This document shows positions 36,170-45,130 of a DNA stretch of 64,000 nt, piece after piece. The notes beneath the pieces were generated by a model, which made no database searches, was not told where the DNA came from, and worked only from the letters and a program-made list of their open reading frames with translations. This DNA comes from Hyaloperonospora brassicae (lineage: Eukaryota > Oomycota > Peronosporomycetes > Peronosporales > Peronosporaceae). The translations under genes were made by a program, and so were the position numbers. Location: contig CANTFL010001453.1 in NCBI GenBank assembly GCA_947650285.1, forward strand, positions 1-64,000, in the 5' to 3' direction. Position 1 is the first letter of the stretch, and every line of letters begins with the position of its first letter.

Positions 36170-37325
36170 ATGAACATGTTGGATGAAGAAGACACCTTTC
36201 ACGCCACGCGTGAAGGGTTTACCCATTTGAGTGACATCGAATGGGGTGCGATAGAACGAATGAGTTCTACCGTAGGCGAACTCGTCGTTAGCGCCATGTT
36301 AACGTCTCTAGACAGAGACCAACATCATGCCGCTATCGCCAAGTTCATACAACAATAAACTTGCTCTCGAGAGGGAGAAAGTAGCCTTGCTTCACCAGCA
36401 AGGCTCTCAACAGGCCGAGCAGTTGAGAGAACTCGGTGCTCAAAAGACAGAGCTGTTGAGACAGCAGCAATTCCATGCTGCTATGGGCGGGACAGCGCAT
36501 GCTCGCCGTCCCGAGGTCAAGAAAGTTGACATCTCCAAGTACAGTGGAGTCCCGGAGGACTCCCTGTTACTGTGGTTTGTCGAACTCGACAGAGCCCTAA
36601 GGGCTCGTCGCGTCGAAGATGAGCAAATGAAACTCACATTTGCTCAGACCCACTTGGCAGGGCGTGCCAAAACTTGGTCCCTGGGACTCTAGAGTAGCGA
36701 CCCAAACGTGTTTAGGTCGCTAGATGACTTCAAGTCCCGGCTCAGACAAACGTTTGAGCCGCCACGGGCTGAGTTCAGGGCTCGTTCAGAGCTCCTGAAA
36801 CTCAAGCAGGGTAAGCGTGATGTGCACGCTTACGCACAACATATACGACTCCTCGCGAGTAGTATAACTGCCAACCCAGTTCATGAACACACGTTGATTA
36901 CGGTGTTCATGCAAGGGCTCGCAGAAGGGCCCGTCAGGAGCCACCTGTTCCGCCTTGAGCTGAATACGCTTGAAGAAGCGATATCAGCCGCGGAACAGGA
37001 AGACTTTAGCATGAGACAGGCTCATGCTAGCTCAAACTCTTACCGTCCACCGAGACGACAAGAGATCGGAGGTCCAGAACCAATGGACCTCTGCTATGTT
37101 GAGAGCGAGAGACCTCGCTCTTCAAGCAACAAGCGATTGCAGAGGTGCAATCGCTGTCAGAAGTTAGGGCACTACGCATACGAGTGTAGTGCTCCACGCC
37201 CAGTACCAAACAGTACTGAGCGAAATGGACGACCTTTCGCCAGAAAGGGCAATGGGCGTGGGTCCAGCGCTGTTGCGAAGCCGCAACAGCGAGACGGACC
37301 ATCAAAAAATGGTCGGGGTCAGTAG
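36170..37325 (+). pseudogene. gag: Gag of A1, interrupted
   Basis: The ATG at 36,170 opens a frame to a TAA at 36,356-36,358. The adjoining frame then continues, so a one-base loss near the CAACAATAAA run (about 36,350) has shifted the frame. In the second frame a TAG at 36,690-36,692 interrupts the retrotransposon Gag core (LLWFVELDRAL ... ARRVEDEQMKLTFAQ | SSDPNVFRSLDDFK ... TFEPPRAEF). The protein then runs to a TAG at 37,323-37,325. A CCHC zinc knuckle, CNRCQKLGHYAYEC (C-X2-C-X4-H-X4-C), lies at about 37,140-37,182. Gag forms the particle and binds element RNA. Apart from the two breaks the domain order is normal. The hairpin at 37,007-37,029 lies inside the coding sequence. Confidence 0.85.
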
Positions 37326-39506
37326 GGGCGAAGCGCCCTACTGATCCAGCAACCTCAAGAGAATTTGCAAATCTCTTGACGAAAGTTGCTCCAGATACAC
37401 AATCATTGTGTGTCTCTGCACCTGGTGATGACGTTTCGCTCATCACCTTGAAGTTGGTAAGCGACAAATGATTTGTCGCTTCGTGCCCTAGTAGACTGTG
37501 GGGCGTCGAACAACTTTGTTCGTCGCCAGTCACTAGAGGGTCGTAGGCTCAAGTTCGTTGAGCGCGACATTCCCCTCACAAGGATGCCGGTGCGCCTTGC
37601 AACAGGCGCATCGATAACCGTTGAGAAACGTGTAGTAGGAATCCACTACACGTTGGAGGGCGAGCAGTACGATGATGACTTCATCGTACTAGATCTGGAT
37701 GACAAATTTGATGTCATCCTGGGATTACCTTGGCTCAGAAAGTACGAGCCAAGGGTGAGCTGGCAGCATCGATCCGTGAAGATGCCTGCTGCTTGTTCAT
37801 CAGATGGCCATCTGATGAACATCTTGGAGCGTCCACAAGCGTGTGGATGTTCTGCGAGTGAGTGCGATGGCCTCACTTGCGGTACGGTCGTTAGCACGAC
37901 TGCACAAGATCACAGTGTAGTTGATCACTACACTGTGGAGCAAGCTCCCGGCGGCTGTACAGATGTACAGGCTGCGCCGAAGGTCCACCACTCGACTTAT
38001 TCGAGTGGACCGGGACGTGGATGCACGCCTAGCGAGCGACATCCTAGCAAGAGAAAACCGGTTGCCCACAAGCGGCAACACGGATATCCTAGGTCGACTG
38101 GAAAGTCGACCGTAGAGGATCGGTGCCTGACTGTGGTTGCACAGCGACAGTCAGAAGACGTCGAGGGAATAAGTCCCCACGTACTTGAGGAAGGAATTCC
38201 TCAAGAGTCACTTGCTGAGGGATCAGGCCCTCAGCAACCTGTGGAAGCAAGTGCCCAGGAAGAAACCGAGACGTTGAACGTCTTGGTTAATGACGGATCA
38301 AGCGTAGGCGCTTATACGCTTGATCTGATTGTGACTCCGAAGTTGACTTCGGAGATAACTCAGTTGCCAACGCTAGAACCGAAACGGTTTTCGCGTGATC
38401 TGCGTAGTGGCAAAGTCAAGCAGATCTGCATACTCGTCACAGAGGATGAGTATATGGACGATATTCGGTCGGCAACAGTATTTGCTGAGAACGAACGGGT
38501 TCTCAGCAGCTCATCGATGGACGAAAGTGTCCTCGATGAGAAGACTCGGATTGAGCGATACACGTCTCAATCCTGGGAGTCACTTCAGGCAAATCCTTTG
38601 TATAAGGATTTGATCGAATTCAGGGATGTGTTCCCTGAATCCGTACCTTGCGAGTTGCCGAAGGACAAAGGCACTCGACACGAGATCGAGCTCAAACCGG
38701 GCTCGAAGTACTGTGTCATGAAGCAGTGGCCACTGCCTCGTGAACAAGTGATAGCGATCGACAAGTTCTTTGCCGATCGCTTAGCATCGGGCCATGTGAG
38801 GGAATCAACATCCCCTCACAGCTCTCCGACCTTCTGTGTGCGAAAGGCCACAGGAGGGTGGCGGATAGTGCACGCATTCAACAAGTTGAATGCTGCAACG
38901 GTACCGGCTCAGACGCCGATACCGAGGAAGGACGTAATCATAGATGGTATGTCAAAGAGTACCATCTTTTCGTCCATGGATCTGATGGATGGATTCTATC
39001 AGATCCTGATGCGTGAACGGGACGTCCCGTTCACGGCAGTGAGTACCCCCAGCGGGATGCTGTGGGAGTGGCTAGTGATGCCACAGGGGCTGAGTAATGC
39101 CCCTGCAACATTCAACAGATGTGTAACAAATCTGTTGAGACCGGTGCGAGACTTCGCACCGAGTTACTTCGACGATGTGTTCGTCCATAGCCGGGCTATG
39201 GACGGAAAGACGGACGTTGAAGTTCACAGAACTCACGTTCGTCAGGTTCTTCAACTTATGCGCAAGCATAAGTTGTACGCCAACCTCAAGAAGTGTATAT
39301 TCGCGGCTAGCGAAATACCACTTCTTGGGTGCATCGTGGGGAAACACGGCGTACGCCCTGATCCCGAAAAGATCAAGGCGATCACCGACTGGCCAGTGCC
39401 AGTCGATGTCAAGGGACTAAGGAAGTTCCTTGGTCTAGCGGCGTACTTGCACAAGTACTCGCGCAACTACGCCGAGATGACTGTTCATCTTTCTTGTCTG
39501 CTCAAG
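37326..39506 (+). pseudogene. pol: protease and reverse transcriptase of A1
   Basis: After the Gag stop the protein-like frame changes: one frame carries LLTKVAPDTQSLCVSAPGD up to about 37,470, then the main pol frame opens at 37,473. The protease motif LVDCGASNNF (D at about 37,494) has Cys where most gypsy proteases have Ser or Thr; the downstream VILGLPWLRK matches the family. A long, poorly conserved linker follows (37,750-38,570). RT begins near 38,640 with RHEIELKPGS, then SPTFCVRKATGGWRIVHAF, MDLMDGFYQI, PQGLSNAPATF, and the catalytic YFDD at 39,165-39,176 followed by VFVHS. The frame runs to a TGA at 39,572, but the protein continues in another frame from about 39,507, indicating a one-base loss in an AAGAAAATG run. 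Confidence 0.9.
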
Positions 39507-40930
39507 AAAATGTCAACTGGTCATGGAACGCTGAGTGCCAGCGTTCCTTTGAAGGTATCGAGCAATGCTTGACGCAATCGCCGATCTTGGCGATTGCAGA
39601 TAAGGACAGACCATTTCATGTGGTCTGTGACGCCAGCGATTTCGCAATCGGCTGTGCGTTAATGCAGTTCGATGCAGATGGCCCGGAGCGCGTCATCTGT
39701 TATCAGTCGCGTCAGCTGCAAGCAGCTGAGCGTAATTACCCAGTGCATGACAAGGAACTCCTTGCCATGAAATATGCACTGGCTAAGTTTCGCGTCTATC
39801 TCTTGGGAGATAGACCGTTTGTTGTCTACACGGACCATGCGTCATTACGCACGGCCGTAAACAGCCCACACCTCTCGCAAAGAATGGCGAGGTGGCTGTC
39901 TTTCTTCGAGGAGTATAACTTCTCCGTGGAGTATAAACCGGGACGACTCAACCTCGTCGCGGATGCGCTCTCGCGCCGGCCCGATTTCGAGCCGGACGCA
40001 CAATCCAACAGTGAGGATAAGCCCACTGTTGCGACACTGTCAGTCAGTGTCCCGTCGTCAAGTTTACTTGACGACGTACGAAAGGCATACGCGGAAGATA
40101 AGGATCTTCTGCGATTGATGGATCATCTGGTGAATCCATCCAGTAAATCCATGAGGGATTTACCGGCTTTGTACCGATCCTCGTCGGATCGGTATAGTAC
40201 ACGCAACGGATTGCTGTACTATACAGCTGTTGCCGACGACACACCTCGTGTCGTCGTACCCGCTCATCATGATTTGCGATTGCGCATTATGTATGAGTGT
40301 CACGATGCCCCAACAAGCGGCCATCGTGGTAGAGAAAAGACTTACCTCACGGTAAGTCGCGACTTTTACTGGCCCCGCCAGTATCAGTTTGTTCGCAAGT
40401 ACATACGTGCTTGCGAAGTTTGTCAACGGGTGAAGCCTAGTCCTTCATCCCGTGCGCCATTGCAGCCTCTGCCTGTTCCGACAGAGTGCTGGCAGTCCGT
40501 TTCAATGGACTTCGTCTTCGGTTTTCCCGAAGACGCTCACAAGAATAATGGCATTCTTGTGTTTGTTGACCGATTCAGCAAGATGGTCCATCTTGCTGCT
40601 GTCCCTGAGTCAATCAAGGCTCAAGGTTGTGCTCGTGTCTTTCTAGACACGGTCTGTAGACTCCACGGGTTACCCCGTGAACTCGTATCCGACCGTGACC
40701 CTCGGTTCACGGCGGCATTTTGGCAAACCGTGTTCCGTACTCTCGGAACACGATTGAAGATGTCCACTTCTGACCATCCAGAAACAGATGGTCAGACGGA
40801 ACGTGCGAACCGTGTCCTCGAAGAGATTCTTCGAGGATATGTTCACTCGTTTCCGAGTTGGAGCGAATTCCTACCCATGGTGGAATTCGCCATCAATAAT
40901 TCGGTGCATGCTTCAACACAGCACACCGTT
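39494..40930 (+). CDS. pol: RNase H and integrase core of A1
   Basis: Continuation of pol in a new frame. RNase H: VVCDASDFAIGCALMQ, then SRQLQAAERNYPVHDKELLA, VVYTDHASLRT and the VADALSRRPD end typical of gypsy RNase H. Integrase: the HHCC zinc-binding region (HDAPTSGHRGREKTY ... CEVCQRVKP, about 40,290-40,440). Core Asp in SMDFVFG (about 40,503), second Asp in VSDRDPRFT (about 40,688) and Glu in DGQTERANR (about 40,798): the full DDE triad is present. The frame becomes wrong at about 40,925 (TQHT, where PFYVKGLRHPRVP continues in the adjacent frame), and the formal stop lies at 40,981. Hairpins at 39,574-39,597, 39,794-39,815, 40,577-40,597 and 40,815-40,837 run through conserved motifs. 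Confidence 0.9.
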
Positions 40931-40984
40931 TTACGTAAAGGGCCTACGCCATCCACGAGTGCCCACCCTTCTAGAGTGTGACTC

Positions 40985-41764
40985 TTGGATAAGGGGGGAG
41001 GGACTCGCTCGAGCAAAAAACGTTTTGGCTCTTGCTCATCACGTGTCGACGCTAACGTCGTCACGTATGATGCCGATGTCGATCATGTTGACATCGACGA
41101 AGAAGATCACCTCAATAATAGCGATGACGCTATTATTGACTCGGATGATGATGACGATGCTGGTATATTCAGCATCGCCAACGATTATGTCAGCGAGGAA
41201 GAAGACAACCTCGCTGAAGAAGAGAGCAAACTCTTAGCAGTGCGCACGAAGCGCACTGCCAGACAAAACAAAGAGTCAACAGAGAACTTCCTGCTGACTC
41301 GAGAAGCGGTAGTCCGTTTCGTTCAGGACTCCATCGCAAATGCGGTGGACCGTCAGAAACGCAACGCAGACAAGAATGGAAGAGCAAATGTTCTTTCATT
41401 TAAGGTTAACGACCTAGTACTACTGTCTACGGTAAACTTACCTGGATATGCAGTCACTAGTGTCGACCGTAGTAAACTACAGCCGAAGTACATTGGGCCA
41501 TTTCGAGTGTTGCATCGCAAGGGCAATGCATACACACTCGAATTGCCACGTAAGATGCGCACGCATCCTACGTTGTACGTGGGGAGGCTTAGGTCGTACT
41601 GTCAGTACGAGCCTTCTTCTTCCGATGAAGATAGCCCCCACGTTCAAGAACATCCATCAAGTTCTTGTGTTCGCGCTCCAGACGATCCGTCTGGTCGCGC
41701 AGATATGATACCTCGGAACTCAACCGATATATCTCCCCCGAGCTGTCGCCAGCTCGCCGAATAG
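40985..41764 (+). CDS. pol: integrase C-terminal region of A1 with an acidic insert
   Basis: The link from integrase core (PFYVKGLRHPRVPTLLE, another frame, about 40,925-40,985) breaks again in a G-run near 40,993. The frame from there carries a strongly acidic stretch (about 41,070-41,235; roughly 24 Asp/Glu in 55 residues, including SDDDDDAG and SEEEDNLAEEES). The standard gypsy integrase C-terminal module follows: VVRFVQDSIANAVDRQKRNA, VNDLVLLSTVNLPG, KYIGPFRVLHRKGNAYTLEL and HPTLYVGRLRSY. It stops at TAG 41,762-41,764; copy A2 has a sense codon at this position. Family B has the same module without the acidic insert. Confidence 0.85.
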   Translation: MDKGGGTRSSKKRFGSCSSRVDANVVTYDADVDHVDIDEEDHLNNSDDAIIDSDDDDDAGIFSIANDYVSEEEDNLAEEESKLLAVRTKRTARQNKESTENFLLTREAVVRFVQDSIANAVDRQKRNADKNGRANVLSFKVNDLVLLSTVNLPGYAVTSVDRSKLQPKYIGPFRVLHRKGNAYTLELPRKMRTHPTLYVGRLRSYCQYEPSSSDEDSPHVQEHPSSSCVRAPDDPSGRADMIPRNSTDISPPSCRQLAE

Positions 41765-43196
41765 GGAGCGGACATCCCGCTCGACCTGAAGCTGCGCCGT
41801 GGCATAATCGGCGCGATCCCTCGCCCGATCAGCCTCGTGACCCTTGCGGTTCTTCCGCACGGTGTCAGTCAAAGCGTAGCGCCGGTCGCGCTCGTGCTTC
41901 AAGTCATCGAGCAAGTCATCGATTGCGCGATCCATCTCGTAAGGGTCGAGATGGTGAACCGAATCATCTGGAGGAGGTCTTTCCTCCTCCACCACATCCT
42001 TTGGTGGATGCTCACGGTGATCAACGCTTTCTAGTGGAGCGTATCTTGAATCACCGTGACGATTCAGGATCAAGGACGAGCTACCTCGTCCAGTGGCGGG
42101 GGTATCCACCCTCTTGGAACAGCTGGGAGCCCGCTCTCAGCTGTTGATGGATGTTGAAGGTCTCGTCCGCCAGTATGACGAGACCCATCCGATGAGTCCT
42201 GTGGCCCATCGGTAAACACGCGCCCTAGGCGCTTGTAGACGGATTGCAAGTTTGCAATCGCGTCACGCATCTCAGCCGAGATGTGTGCCCTTCCCCAGGG
42301 CGAATTTAGGGAGTACACATCCCTATGTGCACGCTGCGAGTTGTCAACAGAACTCGCACAAGGGTCATCTCCATGTAAGGCAAGGAATGCCTGCCTCACT
42401 CGATAGACAGTGCAACCGGTACCTAGCACCGGTTGGCGTTCGCCGTTCGAACCTGAGGCGTGTTGCCTCAAGTTTCTTGAGCCACCCTTCTCGTCCAAAA
42501 TTCTTTATGTTTGGACAAACGCGTTCCACGCAGCCAAAAGCGATGTTTTGTCACGCTTTTGGTTGCTGTTGTACCATCGATGTCTAAGAAAGACATCGAG
42601 ATAAAAATTCTATCTAAGCGCGAAAGTTCTTCGCGCTGGAACTCAAGCCGTGAAGCTCGGTTGCATCGAATAAGGGTATTCGATGGTGTTGGTCTGTCTC
42701 GTGAGACAGGCTATTGATGAGTTGTTCGGGAAAACGCCACGGCTTCAACTCATCACGCTTCACAGTGGTACCCTTGTCGGTACCACGGCTCCCAGATTGA
42801 CGACGGCTCGCGCCATCGTCATCACGCTCGTGCGAAGACGCACGAGCCGGCGGTGGTGAAGAATAGAATCTCACCACCCTGATCATCATCGTCATCACTG
42901 CCGAACAGACTGTGATGCAAATCACGAGTCCGTTCGTTCGGCAGTGGTCTTGGCGAATACTGAGGCGTCGCCGGTGAGCGAGACGCCTCTGGAGCATTGC
43001 CCGAGTCAGACACGTCTGACTCGCCAGAGTAGATGACCTCCACATCGGGGTCATCGTGCGCACGCGGCGTGATACCGCGTGCACCTGCAGCACCTGTTGC
43101 TGCAGGCGAAGAAGGGGCGGCAGACGACGAAGCGTCTACCGCAGAGGCTGGCACAGCACCAGGCTGTGTAGGTCTTGAGTCACCTCGCATAGACAT
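41600..43196 (-). CDS. antisense open region of A1 between chromodomain and 3' LTR
   Basis: On the minus strand, protein-like frames follow one another from an ATG at 43,196, 130 bp inside the 3' LTR edge. Piece 1 (43,196-42,822) starts MSMRGDSRP, is Ser/Pro/Ala-rich and acidic, with PDVEVIYSGESDVSDSG. Piece 2 (to 42,614) contains VKRDELKPWRFPEQLINSL and FDATELHGLSSSAKNFRA. Piece 3 (42,498-42,070) contains ISAEMRDAIANLQSVYKRLG. Piece 4 (42,109-41,720, then on toward 41,600) is a charged coiled coil (EMDRAIDDLLDDLKHERDRR; then LSSEVSYLRDQTDRLERER). Frame shifts and stops separate the pieces. Element B has a similarly placed minus-strand frame. It overlaps the chromodomain on the other strand. 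The function is unknown; antisense extra frames downstream of pol are known in some plant Ty3/gypsy (Tat-lineage) elements. Confidence 0.5.
42001..42147 (+). CDS. chromodomain of A1, out of frame with integrase
   Basis: DQRFLVERILNHRDD then YLVQWRGYPPSWNSWEP, ending at TGA 42,145-42,147, is a typical chromodomain (FxVExIL ... YLVKWxGY...SWEP). Chromovirus integrases use this to bind modified histone tails and guide insertion. It sits in the frame open from about 41,665, offset by 2 (mod 3) from the integrase frame. Copy A2 shows the same offset. Expression would need a frameshift, splicing or separate translation, or the domain has been lost from pol by an old frameshift shared by both copies. 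Confidence 0.85.
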   Translation: MVDAHGDQRFLVERILNHRDDSGSRTSYLVQWRGYPPSWNSWEPALSC

Positions 43197-43314
43197 GTTA
43201 ACTATGCGAGGTCAAGCGGAAAGTGAGTGGAACGGACCAAACAAGTGCTCCCTGTCCCAATGGTGGCCAACGGGTGGCCTCCATATTTCGATAGTCACAC
43301 GGTGACTATCAGTT

Positions 43315-43325
43315 AAGGGGGGTGA
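43315..43325 (+). promoter_or_regulatory. polypurine tract of A1
   Basis: AAGGGGGGTGA directly before the 3' LTR, the expected primer site for plus-strand DNA synthesis. A2 has the equivalent G-run. Confidence 0.8.
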
Positions 43326-43715
43326 TGTAACGGGGCAGCCCGTTACATGAAATTGTCACTTTAAGGAAAGTGACAATAAAGAATATAAAGATGGATATTC
43401 TTTAAACAATATCACCAAAGTGGTGATATTGAAGGGTCGACCAAAGGGTCTGTTCATTGGTTGATATCGTGATGATATCAACCCACTAATCGCCGCAAGA
43501 CGCGCGCAATGAGTGGTGACGAGACGTCACCATACATGCAGTTATATTAGTATGATTGAATTAAGTCAAACGAAGAGACAGTAGTTTAAAGACTTACTTT
43601 ATTAATATAACAGTTCTACTTTTACCCTACCTACGCTTCCTCGCTCGCCACGTGTACGTTCGTCGGGGCACCCAAATCCCTTGCGTTAAGTTGCGCAAGG
43701 GTGTGCCCCGTTACA
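43326..43715 (+). repeat. 3' LTR of A1
   Basis: 390 bp, same ends as the 5' LTR. Visible differences: one in the loop of stem 3, one after stem 5, one in the long stem, one near 43,659, and one substitution plus a 1-base deletion in the last stem (TTGCGC instead of TTCACGC), which weakens that hairpin. Confidence 0.95.
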
Positions 43716-43720
43716 CACAA
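43716..43720. other. target site duplication of A1, right
   Basis: CACAA, identical to the left copy at 35,730-35,734. Confidence 0.9.
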
Positions 43721-44019
43721 GGCTGGACAAGTATGAATTCAGTTGGTTTGATCGTATTCATTTTTGCGATTCCCGTAGCGCAATGAGGTCAAGTGTCTAA
43801 GCGTCTACTCATTTACCTTCATTGACCGAGATATGAAATGTCTCAATCACTTCTTAAAAATCACATCCAGAAGCCTATGTATAATCTTTCTCACACTGGC
43901 TTTTATACTGGCTGAGCAACCACAGTCATACCATCAATGTTTTCGGTCGACAATCGATTTAACATAGAACCACCGTGTTGCCGTATATGTGTGTTCGATT
44001 TCTACTCTGTAGAATTTTG
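43721..44019. other. eroded flank of A1
   Basis: No gene. May be part of the older element into which A1 inserted; a faint resemblance to the reverse complement of the A1 pol linker is visible but not certain. Confidence 0.25.
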
Positions 44020-45130
44020 CCTTTTTAAAGGATGCATCCATGTCCCGAGTTACTGGACTTCTTCGAGATGTGGACGTTTTGCGCAATTTGTATAATTGCA
44101 CATTCGTTGTGATCTTTTTCTCAATCTAGTGATGAACTGCTTTGCGATCTTTAAGACTCAATTAAACGAACGCGGCCCAATCGAGGCTATCGCTCTCACT
44201 TGCAGAACACACGATCCGTTTAAAGGATTTACGAAGTTTTTCAAATGATACCTGATGCACAAGTGGTAGAGATTGTCACTTGTAGATGCTACCACCTCAT
44301 CCTTGGCTCTTAGACCCGGATCCAAGGCAATCCTTGGTTGACAATTTTTTGTCATATAGATCCAGTAGGATAACTACACATTTGTAATGTTTCTTTTAAT
44401 CGTTTACTAAACTACTCTACATATCTCTTCATGAAAACCAATGCGCTTCTCACTGGACGAACCGTCATTGTCGTCAAAAAGACCTCTCTCTTGATATAGT
44501 TGAGCCTTTTAGCCCTCAATATTTGCCGACAAAAAAATCCTTGATTTTGCACAGTCAACTTGGGCCCGAATTGACCAATCATTTGACTAATCCAAAGGTC
44601 GACGTTGTGAGAAAAACCCCATCAACGGGTGACGAGACGCAAAATAACTGTGTGTCGGGAACAACCTTCGTCATGAAATTTGTCGATATCTTAATGTTGC
44701 TAAATCAGGAAGGAGCATCGCCCGCTGTTGCGACATTGCAAAAAAGCGTCGGACCCGCGTCCACCACATTGCCCAGCTGTTGGAGACTCAATTTGCCTTG
44801 TACCGCGAGGTTCTGAGCCTGAAATATCGCAATCATATGCGTAGTGTCCTGACTTGCGGCAGTGATGGCAACTCTACGATTGCTTCACAATCGGACGGCA
44901 AAGTATCTCCTGCTTAAAATAACTGAGGTTCATTAGCTCTGGACCTCCGACCGCTGGTCACTTTCGGAAAATGATAGGTAATCAGCGTGGTGTGTGACTG
45001 TCTCACACTAAACTCTGCCCGCATCGTAGCTGAGATTGCTTCTGCAAACGCCTATAGCTCTGCGCGGAACAGATGGTCATTGAAGAAGTCATCTGCGAGC
45101 CGTTTTATAGATATCGTAATTGACGATAGT
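44020..45130 (-). pseudogene. decayed gag and protease/linker of a family-A element
   Basis: On the minus strand this is collinear with A1. 44,020-44,080 resembles the A1 linker near 38,010. 44,565-44,700 matches the gag-protease junction (A1 37,340-37,480). 44,730-45,110 matches the Gag end, zinc-knuckle region and upstream (A1 36,950-37,310). Substitutions and indels are frequent; the zinc knuckle is no longer readable as one frame. Orientation and order agree with the decayed pol at 30.3-33.0 kb, suggesting one old element (A3) later split by A1. The hairpins seen in A1 at these positions are mostly broken here. Confidence 0.65.

Larger units (their letters stand above)
35735..43715 (+). 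mobile_element. full-length Ty3/gypsy chromovirus, element A1
   Basis: 7,981 bp bounded by two LTRs and flanked by the 5-bp direct duplication CACAA (35,730-35,734 and 43,716-43,720). Internal order is PBS, gag, protease, RT, RNase H, integrase, chromodomain, a minus-strand open region and a polypurine tract. The pol order RT-RNaseH-IN is diagnostic of Ty3/gypsy, and the C-terminal chromodomain places it among chromoviruses. The LTRs differ by about five substitutions and a 1-base indel, so the insertion is recent. Several frameshifts and stops (around 36,355; TAG 36,690; around 37,465; around 39,507; around 40,925; around 40,993; TAG 41,762) make it probably non-autonomous unless recoding is used. 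The sequence is exceptionally dense in perfect hairpins (see findings). Confidence 0.95.
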
